From Candidatus Terrybacteria bacterium RIFCSPLOWO2_01_FULL_58_14 (GTDB lineage: Bacteria > Patescibacteriota > Minisyncoccia > Terrybacterales > 2-01-FULL-58-14): a stretch of 8,099 nt of DNA. Location of the stretch: positions 992 to 9,090 of the forward strand of contig MHSZ01000017.1 of NCBI GenBank assembly GCA_001824745.1, given 5' to 3'. Under the pieces are notes generated by a model. The model worked only from the letters and a program-made list of their open reading frames with translations. It was not told where the DNA came from and did not search any database. The position numbers and the translations under genes were made by a program. This document shows, piece after piece, positions 1 through 5,579 of the stretch (the first letter of the stretch is position 1; each line of letters begins with the position of its first letter).

Positions 1-258
1 TGCAAGTTCACCGAGAAAGCCCTCGGTACGAAACATCCCGAGTGCTACACCGATAAGGACCGCGCCGATCGCAACCGTCGCATAACGCGAACTCCCAAAC
101 TCCGCGCGAGCGGGATATCCCAGCGATATTGCAATCGCTCCCCCACCCAACAACATCCAGGACAACCAGAATGTCGGCACACCCGTCGCCGTAAGCGCCG
201 CTCCCGCGAGAAAGCCGAAGCAGCCGAGAAGAAAAATACGCGACGGCGTCACCTGCAT
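1..258 (-). CDS. comEC: ComEC/Rec2-type DNA uptake protein, N-terminal fragment
   Basis: The minus strand is open from an ATG at 258 to the window edge, giving 86 residues; the rest of the gene lies outside. The protein starts MQVTPSRIFLLGCFGFLAG and has three hydrophobic stretches, at about residues 8-30, 31-46 and 60-75, then GMFRTEGF. A 'PSRIFLL...FLAG' opening followed by paired short membrane helices and an 'LG(I/M)xR' end is how ComEC N-terminal regions (DUF4131) usually look in Patescibacteria. ComEC forms the inner-membrane channel that passes single-stranded DNA into the cytoplasm during natural transformation. The competence domain and any metallo-beta-lactamase domain are not in view, so the call rests only on the N-terminus. 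The gene is divergent from the 140-residue gene at 373. No Shine-Dalgarno site precedes the ATG, but a promoter sits right against it. It could be another small polytopic membrane protein. Confidence 0.62.
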   Translation of the reverse strand, partial: MQVTPSRIFLLGCFGFLAGAALTATGVPTFWLSWMLLGGGAIAISLGYPARAEFGSSRYATVAIGAVLIGVALGMFRTEGFLGELA

Positions 259-265
259 CGCAATG

Positions 266-295
266 AGCTTAGCAATCCCGATATCGAACAGACAA
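266..295 (-). promoter_or_regulatory. Candidate comEC promoter abutting the start codon
   Basis: On the minus strand, TTGTCT (295-290) is followed by an 18-base spacer and TAAGCT (271-266), with a TGC extension directly before the -10 box. Only 7 bases separate the -10 box from the comEC ATG at 258. Transcription would therefore begin at or within a base or two of the ATG. The -10 match is partial (T, A and final T conserved), so this is a moderate call. Confidence 0.4.
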
Positions 296-303
296 GCAGA
301 GGA

Positions 304-332
304 TTGACAGATCTCTCCGTATCTGATAAAAA
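304..332 (+). promoter_or_regulatory. Sigma-70-type promoter for the 140-residue gene
   Basis: A perfect -35 box TTGACA (304-309) is followed by a 17-base spacer and TAAAAA (327-332), which carries a TGA extended -10 (324-326). Transcription should start near 339 and leave a leader of about 34 bases before the TTG start at 373. The TTG of the -35 box is in frame with the downstream gene and could be mistaken for its start codon. Confidence 0.62.
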
Positions 333-360
333 CGCATTAGCGCTTTGTCATTTCACGCAC

Positions 361-375
361 GGAGGTATAGCGTTG
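361..375 (+). promoter_or_regulatory. Strong ribosome binding site fixing a TTG start
   Basis: GGAGG at 361-365 lies 7 bases before a TTG codon at 373-375. This is the best Shine-Dalgarno match in the window at an ideal distance. It decides the start of the downstream gene in favour of 373 over the in-frame TTG at 304, which belongs to the promoter. Confidence 0.7.
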
Positions 376-795
376 ATCACGCACTATTTCCCGAATCCCC
401 CGGACAGAACGGCGCTTGCCGAAACCGTTCGGATGGCTGCCGAACACGTCGGTTTCTCCTGTAAAGAACTTCCCTTCTCGCTCCGTCTTGCAGAAAGCGG
501 CATCGGCCCCGGCTTCTACGGCGGCTACCTCGCCTTTCTCCTCACGCGACGCCTCGGCAGGTTCGAGGAAGCGAGAATTTGTATCGAGGCCAGAAGCAAC
601 GCCCCCATAGTAAGCGTCGCGGGCCGCTTCCCTTCTCTCAACCTGGAAGCTCGACTCATACGCGGCACGCCCCGCATCCGTTGGGAAGCGCGGCATCCTG
701 GACAACTGTTCCATTCCAAGCTCTTCTCGAACGTCTACGGATTCCTCACAATGATCCAAGACGAGCTCGGCCCCAACAGCAAACGAATCGACTAA
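373..795 (+). CDS. Protein of unknown function, 140 residues
   Basis: I do not recognise this protein. It begins with TTG at 373 and ends with TAA at 793-795. The case for a real gene is a full promoter (304-332), a GGAGG site at the right distance, a strong preference for C or G in third positions, and a terminator-like hairpin 17 bases after the stop. The protein is soluble-looking and has no signal peptide. It is rich in aromatic residues and arginine, with a glycine/aromatic patch GIGPGFYGGY near residues 43-52 followed by a short hydrophobic run and a double arginine. The middle (about 65-110) reads as alternating beta-like strands. It stands alone between divergent comEC and thyX in the same direction, but the terminators at 812-827 and 903-921 separate it from thyX. 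The opposite strand is also open here, but lacks signals and looks less protein-like. Confidence 0.65.
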   Translation: MITHYFPNPPDRTALAETVRMAAEHVGFSCKELPFSLRLAESGIGPGFYGGYLAFLLTRRLGRFEEARICIEARSNAPIVSVAGRFPSLNLEARLIRGTPRIRWEARHPGQLFHSKLFSNVYGFLTMIQDELGPNSKRID

Positions 796-811
796 CAGCG
801 CCGATCACCGG

Positions 812-827
812 CCCCGCGAACGCGGGG
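812..827 (+). terminator. GC-rich hairpin after the 140-residue gene
   Basis: CCCCGCG (812-818) pairs with CGCGGGG (821-827), in practice a 6-base-pair stem with a GAAC loop. It is followed by TCGCTTCTTCG, pyrimidine-rich but without a solid T run. It lies 17 bases after the stop codon. It shares CGGCCCCGC with the hairpin that follows thyX. Confidence 0.5.
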
Positions 828-840
828 TCGCTTCTTCGCC

Positions 841-902
841 AATTCCGCTCCCGTGCGCTCGCGGGACTGCGAGATTTCTCGAGCACAGGCGGAGCAACGA
901 GC
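841..902 (+). other. Gene-free spacer between two hairpins upstream of thyX
   Basis: I see no credible gene here. The stretch can fold into two small stems that exclude each other: CTCGC (858-862) with GCGAG (869-873), and CGAGA (870-874) with TCTCG (877-881). They compete for bases 870-873. With the terminator at 903-921 this could be a leader, but no promoter upstream supports that. Confidence 0.25.
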
Positions 903-930
903 ACCCCGCACAACGCGGGGTCTTCGTTTT
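903..930 (+). terminator. Intrinsic terminator upstream of thyX
   Basis: ACCCCGC (903-909) pairs with GCGGGGT (915-921) around the 5-base loop ACAAC, followed by CTTCGTTTT. This is a better terminator than the hairpin at 812-827, because it has a T-rich tail. It would stop read-through from the 140-residue gene and leave thyX to its own promoter. The left flank GAGCACCCCGC (899-909) is repeated exactly at 1863-1873. Confidence 0.6.
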
Positions 931-935
931 GGCAA

Positions 936-963
936 TTGCGCAGATGTCGTACTGTGCTACAAC
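936..963 (+). promoter_or_regulatory. Possible thyX promoter with extended -10
   Basis: TACAAC (958-963) is preceded by TGC (955-957), an extended -10 arrangement. A weak -35 candidate TTGCGC (936-941) lies 16 bases upstream. Transcription would start near 970, downstream of the terminator at 903-930, and leave about 30 bases before the thyX ATG. The hexamers are weak, so confidence is low. Confidence 0.33.
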
Positions 964-1000
964 GTATCGAGAACGCAGCACATTCCCAAAAGGAGCGGCT

Positions 1001-1786
1001 ATGCACACGGTGGAGCCGAAAGTGTTCCTCATCGGAGAGACCCGCATCGTAGAGGAAGGTCTCAAAGAGTACCTCGCGCACATCGGCGTGCCCGATTGGA
1101 TGTCTGACGCGCCGACGGATGCAGAACGGCTCGTCGAAGTCATGGGTCGCCTCTGCTATCGAAGCTTCAAACCAGGCCTCAATTCCAATGTGACGAAAGT
1201 CCGCGAACACAACGCGGACTATCTCGCCAACATCCTCTCCGTGAAACACGGCTCGGTCATCGAGCACCCGGTGATGAACTTCGTCTTCGCCGATGTCTCG
1301 CGCGTCTTCACGCACGAACTCGTGCGCCATCGCCCGGGTGTTGCGATCTCGCAGGAAAGCCTGCGTTTCGTCCGACTCGATGACCTCGGCCAGTGGCTGC
1401 CGACGGTGATACGAGAAGATCCCGAAGCGGTAGAAATCTTCGCGCGTACGTTCGAAGATCTCGAGCGCCTCCAACAGGAACTCGCCCAGCATTTTCAACT
1501 CGACGCGCCGGGTACGCCGTTTGAACGGAAGAAAATCGTGACCTCAGCCATACGGCGCTTGGCGCCCGACGGCCTTGCCACCACGATCGGCTGGTCTGCC
1601 AACCCGCGGACTATCCGCTGGGTGCTCGAGATGCGCACCCATAAAAGCGCGGAGGAAGAAATCCGTCTCGTCTTCGGCAAAGTCGGCGCACTCGTGGTTG
1701 CACGCTACCCCCACCTCTTCGGCGACTTTACCGTCGAGATGGCGGACGGGCTTCCCTCCTACAAGCCCAAAAACAGCAAGATCTAA
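1001..1786 (+). CDS. thyX: FAD-dependent thymidylate synthase ThyX
   Basis: The product makes dTMP from dUMP with methylenetetrahydrofolate, FAD and NADPH. The start is the ATG at 1001, preceded by AGGAG at 991-995 with a 5-base gap; the frame is open further upstream but without such a site. The protein has 261 residues. Family landmarks seen are KHGSVIEH (83-89 region, the usual 'HxSxxEH' motif), the signature RHR (109-111) running to S120 and R122, and NPRTIRWVLEMR (201-212) followed by AEEEIR, the flavin and substrate binding region near the C-terminus. The signature has eight residues between RHR and the serine, where the classic pattern has seven; the sequence RHRPGVAISQESLRF is clean in the DNA, so this is not a frameshift. 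It is transcribed alone, convergent with nrdJ, which supplies the other side of dNTP synthesis. ThyX usually replaces ThyA, and no thyA is in view. Confidence 0.95.
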   Translation: MHTVEPKVFLIGETRIVEEGLKEYLAHIGVPDWMSDAPTDAERLVEVMGRLCYRSFKPGLNSNVTKVREHNADYLANILSVKHGSVIEHPVMNFVFADVSRVFTHELVRHRPGVAISQESLRFVRLDDLGQWLPTVIREDPEAVEIFARTFEDLERLQQELAQHFQLDAPGTPFERKKIVTSAIRRLAPDGLATTIGWSANPRTIRWVLEMRTHKSAEEEIRLVFGKVGALVVARYPHLFGDFTVEMADGLPSYKPKNSKI

Positions 1787-1792
1787 ACTCAC

Positions 1793-1816
1793 ACGGCCCC
1801 GCATAAACGGGGCCGT
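1793..1816 (+). terminator. thyX terminator hairpin
   Basis: ACGGCCCCG (1793-1801) pairs perfectly with CGGGGCCGT (1808-1816) around the loop CATAAA, 6 bases after the thyX stop codon. The tail TGCTCTTGCC is only moderately T-rich. The stem is the strongest of the four related GC hairpins in this region. Confidence 0.65.
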
Positions 1817-1825
1817 TGCTCTTGC

Positions 1826-1863
1826 CATTTCTGCAGCGAGAAAAACGAGCTGCTGCAGAAATG
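1826..1863. repeat. 12-base perfect inverted repeat between convergent genes
   Basis: CATTTCTGCAGC (1826-1837) is matched exactly by GCTGCAGAAATG (1852-1863), with a 14-base loop. It lies between the thyX terminator and the shared terminator at 1866-1887. On the minus strand the loop carries a TTTTT run. It may add to termination of nrdJ transcripts or act as an mRNA 3' end; its base composition differs from the GC-rich hairpins on both sides. Confidence 0.6.
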
Positions 1864-1865
1864 AG

Positions 1866-1897
1866 CACCCCGCTTACAAGCGGGGTGACAACTTTTT
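1866..1897. terminator. Bidirectional terminator between thyX and nrdJ
   Basis: CACCCCGCT (1866-1874) pairs with AGCGGGGTG (1879-1887) around a TACA loop. On the plus strand ACAACTTTTT follows, and that T run overlaps the nrdJ stop codon (1896-1898). On the minus strand the hairpin begins 8 bases after the nrdJ stop. It therefore probably serves both convergent genes, with the better T tail on the plus strand. Confidence 0.65.
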
Positions 1898-4217
1898 ACG
1901 CGGCCGCCACAACGGGCGCCTCGGCTGCCGGCCTGCTTTCCTCTTCCAGATCGATCTCGCAGATTCCTCCAACGCACGCGAGCTCTTGAGCGCCTTTTGT
2001 TTGATCGTCTTTCTCATACGCTACGATCTGGGCGAAATCCACCTGCGGGAGATCGCGCGCGAGCTCTTCGTAACGCTCCTTGGTGATTTCTTCAAATGGC
2101 GCTAGCCGATAGGCGGTGTCCGAACGCGGCAAAAACGAGAGCCCTCCGAGCATATCCCACCGCTCATAGAGCCAGTGGGCTGTCGCGACCCATTCGTCTT
2201 CGCCGACCGATACCGTCACGGAAGGATTGTGTTCGGTGTAATGCTCTTTCACCATCTTCCAGTGCTCCAACTGCTGAAGTGCGGTGAGATCATTTCGCAT
2301 CACCGCTCCTTCGGGCGCTGCAACGGGAAACTCCAGCACGTACGTCGTCGCCGATCCCTCGGTTTGCCCCACTTCGGGATAATACGGGAACTTCTGCTCC
2401 TTGAGCATGGTGAAGAGCGGATCGGTCGCCGAGATGCGGATACGCCGAATGTAGTACCGCGCGTGGCGCGGGTGCATGCCCGACGCGGCATCCACTAGCT
2501 GCGAAACGGTCCCGGACGGCTTCACGCAGGTCACCGCAGTGGACGGATTGATGCCAAAACGTTTCGCGTACTCGCGATTCACTTCCAGCGCCCGCTCTTT
2601 GAGCTTCCGCAGCATATGGGGGTTGCGCACTGCGGGACAATCCCATTGACCGGTGATCGAAACGCCCAAGAGGCGCTCTTCCTCACAGTTCTGCTTCCAC
2701 TCTTTGGAGAGATAGGGGAAATCCGTGAGGGTGGACTGATAGGTGCCGAGAATAGTGGCGATCCTGATTTTCTGAAGGAGCGTCTCTTCGGTATCTTCTG
2801 CGCGCGCGACCACTTCTGTGAGATTACAGAACTGTTTGGATTTCAAGATGATCTCGCCGCACGGATTCGTTCCGCATGTGGCGTAGTCCTTCGCAAACAC
2901 CTTCCAGCGGCGCTCGGGGAGCTGTGCTCGCACCCCGCCCCGATTGAAGATCCCCCGCTCGCCCGTGCCGGACCTGGCAAGGGAGAGCCACTCTTCCAGA
3001 AACTGTGTTGCGGTCGGTTTTTCGTTATAGACCGCAGAGTTATTCGCCAGGCTGCGCTGCGGCTCGGTGAGATAAAACTGCCCCACCTTCGCATCGCGCA
3101 TTTCTACGTCATCAAGGTCCGAAAGCGAGATGAGCGCGGACCGCCGTACGCCGCCCATCACCACCACCTCGCCAATCTTGCATACGATATCGTGTACATC
3201 GAGATTCGACAGGCGTTTGCCTTGCCGACCAAGAATCTTGTACCGAGAAAACTCCAACAATGCTCGCAGGGGCTCCGGCCCCGAACTCCGACCGCCCATC
3301 GTATGGAGACGCGCGCCTGCAGGACGAACCTTTGAAAAATCGAAGGTGATATCCCGACCCTCGTACCACGCACGAAGTCCGATCGTCAGCGCATCGCCCC
3401 ATCCTTCTTTGCTGTCTTCGATGACATGCGGAGAAAGTTTCGTGCCGGTCTGTCGCTTCACGATCGGCAGCTCCTGCGCGGTTTGGCTCTCCACTGAGAA
3501 ACCTACCCCGGTACCGCACATGAGAAGATACATAATCTCTGCGAAGTCCTCGAGTTTCGTCGGTGCGATGTACGAGCAGTTATATGCGGAAACGTTCGTC
3601 GTGCGCACGGCTTTGCCCGCACCCCACATGAGCCGCATCGAGGGCATCACCCCGTGTACGAGAACGGCGTTGCGAATTTCCGTATACTCTTCCTCTGCGA
3701 GACGCTCACCGAGACGTTCCCGCATGAACGCGAGGTATCGATCCACGGTTTCCACCCACGTTTCCCTTCTCCCCTCCTCTTCAATCCATCGCGAATAAGT
3801 GCGGTAATAGATAAACTCGGCAAGCGGATTGCGGAAATAACGCTTACTCTCTTCGGAAAGTTTTTTTACGTGTTCGGGAACAAGCCGCTGTTTCTCGCGA
3901 ACGAGCGCGCGTTCCTTCCGATAGAGAATGTAGGCCTTTGCCGTCTTGGGGAAATCATCCATGATGAGCGCCTCCTCGACGACGTCCTGAATCTCTTCGA
4001 TATGCGGTGCGTGCGCGGGCGCATATCGCTTCGTGAGTTCCCGCACGACATGATCGGATACTCGCTGCGGATCGCGTGCGAGATTTCCCTCGAGGGCGGC
4101 CTGCATCGCGCGGAAAATCGCGTTCGTGATGCGCGTTTGATCAAAAAGCACGACACGTCCGTCGCGCTTGCGTACCCGCGTGAAGGGAATCTTCGGATGA
4201 GGAGCGGCAGCGACCAT
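1896..4217 (-). CDS. nrdJ: Adenosylcobalamin-dependent ribonucleoside-triphosphate reductase (class II)
   Basis: This enzyme reduces ribonucleoside triphosphates to deoxy forms using a cobalamin-generated thiyl radical. From the ATG at 4217 it has 773 residues. An ATP-cone domain covers about residues 13-100 (TRVRKRDGRVVLFDQTRI and onward). The barrel then follows, with C214 in AYNCSY as the likely first redox cysteine, N451/C453/E455 in NPCGE as the radical-site triad, and C464 exactly 11 residues later as the second redox cysteine, matching the spacing in the Lactobacillus enzyme (C408/C419). A C-terminal C748-x4-C753 pair fits the shuttle cysteines that re-reduce the active site. An alanine-rich tail follows. 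No intein or insertion is seen. A GTG at 4262 would add 15 residues, but that stretch holds the promoter and the ATG is preferred. No Shine-Dalgarno precedes the ATG. Monomeric triphosphate reductase is favoured over diphosphate forms. Confidence 0.93.
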   Translation of the reverse strand: MVAAAPHPKIPFTRVRKRDGRVVLFDQTRITNAIFRAMQAALEGNLARDPQRVSDHVVRELTKRYAPAHAPHIEEIQDVVEEALIMDDFPKTAKAYILYRKERALVREKQRLVPEHVKKLSEESKRYFRNPLAEFIYYRTYSRWIEEEGRRETWVETVDRYLAFMRERLGERLAEEEYTEIRNAVLVHGVMPSMRLMWGAGKAVRTTNVSAYNCSYIAPTKLEDFAEIMYLLMCGTGVGFSVESQTAQELPIVKRQTGTKLSPHVIEDSKEGWGDALTIGLRAWYEGRDITFDFSKVRPAGARLHTMGGRSSGPEPLRALLEFSRYKILGRQGKRLSNLDVHDIVCKIGEVVVMGGVRRSALISLSDLDDVEMRDAKVGQFYLTEPQRSLANNSAVYNEKPTATQFLEEWLSLARSGTGERGIFNRGGVRAQLPERRWKVFAKDYATCGTNPCGEIILKSKQFCNLTEVVARAEDTEETLLQKIRIATILGTYQSTLTDFPYLSKEWKQNCEEERLLGVSITGQWDCPAVRNPHMLRKLKERALEVNREYAKRFGINPSTAVTCVKPSGTVSQLVDAASGMHPRHARYYIRRIRISATDPLFTMLKEQKFPYYPEVGQTEGSATTYVLEFPVAAPEGAVMRNDLTALQQLEHWKMVKEHYTEHNPSVTVSVGEDEWVATAHWLYERWDMLGGLSFLPRSDTAYRLAPFEEITKERYEELARDLPQVDFAQIVAYEKDDQTKGAQELACVGGICEIDLEEESRPAAEAPVVAAA

Positions 4218-4227
4218 GAATGGATGC

Positions 4228-4256
4228 AGTATAGCACGCCCCCTATCGATCGTCTC
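4228..4256 (-). promoter_or_regulatory. nrdJ promoter with extended -10, 10 bases from the ATG
   Basis: On the minus strand TATACT (4233-4228) is preceded by TGC (4236-4234), a very good extended -10. A weak -35 GAGACG (4256-4251) lies 17 bases upstream. Transcription should begin near 4221, only about 4 bases before the ATG at 4217. The ftsZ terminator lies just upstream, so nrdJ needs a promoter here. There is no room for a cobalamin riboswitch or a classic ribosome binding site. Confidence 0.62.
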
Positions 4257-4270
4257 ATCCACAACCCCTC

Positions 4271-4305
4271 AAAAAGAGAACGCCCTCCGGCAAGAAGCCC
4301 GAGGG
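4271..4305 (-). terminator. Intrinsic terminator of the ftsZ transcript
   Basis: Read on the minus strand, CCCTCGGGC (4305-4297) pairs with GCCGGAGGG (4291-4283) around TTCTT, nine positions with one mismatch. The tail TTCTCTTTTT (4280-4271) follows after two bases. It starts 26 bases after the ftsZ stop. This is the most textbook terminator in the window and separates the division genes from nrdJ. Confidence 0.8.
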
Positions 4306-4331
4306 TGCCCATCCTGCGGCTCCCCGCGCCT

Positions 4332-5498
4332 TCACTTCCCTTTTCCCTCATCGCCTCCCCGATCCTTGATCTTGCGGCGAATAAAGGCCGGCACCTCCAA
4401 GGGGTCTTCGTCCGGCTCGAGAAGCTTCTGTTCGTGCGGAGAGGCGGCGGAGGCCGTCGCCTGGAAACCGCCGTTCTCCCCGATGGTTCGCAGGGCTCTC
4501 GGACCCGCGGCAGGACGCTCAACAGTACGCGTAGGAGATACTGTGGGGCCCAAGCCTGTTGCGATAACGGTCACCCGCGCTGCGCGCTTGGGCATTGAGC
4601 GGTCAATGACCGCGCCGAAGATGATTTTCGCGTCAGGGTCCACGGATTCGGTAATCATTTTTGCGGCTTCGTGGACTTCCTGCATGGTAATCTCCGGACC
4701 GCCGATAACCGAAAAAAGGATCCCGCGTGCCCCCTGAATGGAGGTATCGACAAGCGGAGAAGAAATCGCACTCTTGGCCGCATCGAGCATCCGATGCTCT
4801 CCCGACGCCTTCCCGATGCCCATGTGGGCAACGCCGGCATCCACCATGATCGCTTTCAGATCTGCGAAGTCCACATTGATGAGGCCGGGAACCGTGATGA
4901 GTTCCGCAATGCCCGCCACGGCCTGGCGCAACACCTCGTTGGCCGCACGGAATGCGTGGAGGAGCGACGTCTGCTTGTCGATCACCTCGAGAATACGATC
5001 GTTATCGATAGTGACAATCGCATCGACATTTCGGCGCAATGCCTCCCACGCATCGGCAGCAATACGGGCGCGCTGGCGTCCCTCGAACGCAAAGGGTCGC
5101 GTCACCACGCCCACAACCAAAGCACCCGCCTCTTTCGCCGCTTCGGCGACAATCGGTGCCGCCCCCGAACAGGTGCCTCCGCCGAGTCCGCCGGTCACGA
5201 AAATCAAATCCGCGCCCTTCATCGCGTCGCGGATTTCTTCACGACTCTCTTCTGCGGCTTGACGCCCCAGATCGGGATTCATCCCTGCCCCGAGTCCTCG
5301 CGTTGTCGCTTTCCCGATGTGTACCTTAGTAGAAACGTTCGTGTGGTGGAGGTCCTGGGCGTCCGTGTTGATCGCAACGAACTCCACGCCGCGCACTTTC
5401 GTCGCCACCATATGCGCAACGGCGTTCGCGCCGGATCCACCGACGCCGATAACGCGAATCTTCGCGAATGTCTCGTATGGTGGCTTCACTGAAGGCAT
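4332..5498 (-). CDS. ftsZ: Cell division protein FtsZ
   Basis: FtsZ is the tubulin-like GTPase that polymerises into the division ring. The 388-residue protein has the expected layout: a GTP-binding N-terminal domain with VIGVGGSGANAV (16-27), NTDAQ (44-48) and GAGMNPDLGRQAAEES (70-84); the T4 loop GGLGGGTCSGAAP (103-115); the T7 catalytic loop with N208, D210 and D213 in INVDFADLK; a linker from about 318; and a C-terminal peptide EVPAFIRRK (368-376) that binds FtsA. The T4 signature is unusual: GGGTCSG stands where GGGTGTG is nearly constant. The ATG at 5498 is the only start after an in-frame TAG 14 codons upstream. It has no Shine-Dalgarno at normal distance; GAGGAG lies about 20 bases too far upstream. 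An 81-base gap separates it from ftsA, which is transcribed first. Confidence 0.96.
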   Translation of the reverse strand: MPSVKPPYETFAKIRVIGVGGSGANAVAHMVATKVRGVEFVAINTDAQDLHHTNVSTKVHIGKATTRGLGAGMNPDLGRQAAEESREEIRDAMKGADLIFVTGGLGGGTCSGAAPIVAEAAKEAGALVVGVVTRPFAFEGRQRARIAADAWEALRRNVDAIVTIDNDRILEVIDKQTSLLHAFRAANEVLRQAVAGIAELITVPGLINVDFADLKAIMVDAGVAHMGIGKASGEHRMLDAAKSAISSPLVDTSIQGARGILFSVIGGPEITMQEVHEAAKMITESVDPDAKIIFGAVIDRSMPKRAARVTVIATGLGPTVSPTRTVERPAAGPRALRTIGENGGFQATASAASPHEQKLLEPDEDPLEVPAFIRRKIKDRGGDEGKGK

Positions 5499-5579
5499 AA
5501 AGCGCTTTGAGAAAACCGTCTCCTCGTTCTCGGACTACACCTTCTTTTGCGGTGCGTCAACGGGAACACTGCAGCGAAA

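Noticed and set aside
304..372. In-frame TTG at 304 as the start of the 140-residue gene
   Set aside because: That TTG is the first half of a TTGACA -35 box with a -10 box 17 bases later, so it is upstream of the expected transcript. The TTG at 373 has a GGAGG site 7 bases before it.
337..759. 140-codon open frame on the minus strand opposite the unknown gene
   Set aside because: No ribosome binding site or promoter fits it, and its composition looks like the shadow of the plus-strand gene, which has complete signals.
746..1498. 250-codon minus-strand frame across the thyX start
   Set aside because: It runs antisense to the conserved thyX motifs and through two terminator hairpins; its peptide has no recognisable features.
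1896..4217. Intein or inserted domain in nrdJ
   Set aside because: Ribonucleotide reductases often carry inteins, but the NPCGE region and the spacing to the second cysteine are intact and total length is normal.
4218..4331. Cobalamin riboswitch ahead of nrdJ
   Set aside because: Only about 114 bases separate ftsZ from nrdJ, and most are taken by the ftsZ terminator and the nrdJ promoter. No riboswitch-like fold is possible in the remaining space.
3654..4598. 314-codon plus-strand frame opposite nrdJ and ftsZ ends
   Set aside because: It crosses the nrdJ promoter and the ftsZ terminator and is antisense to two well-identified genes. Long shadow frames are expected in GC-rich coding DNA.
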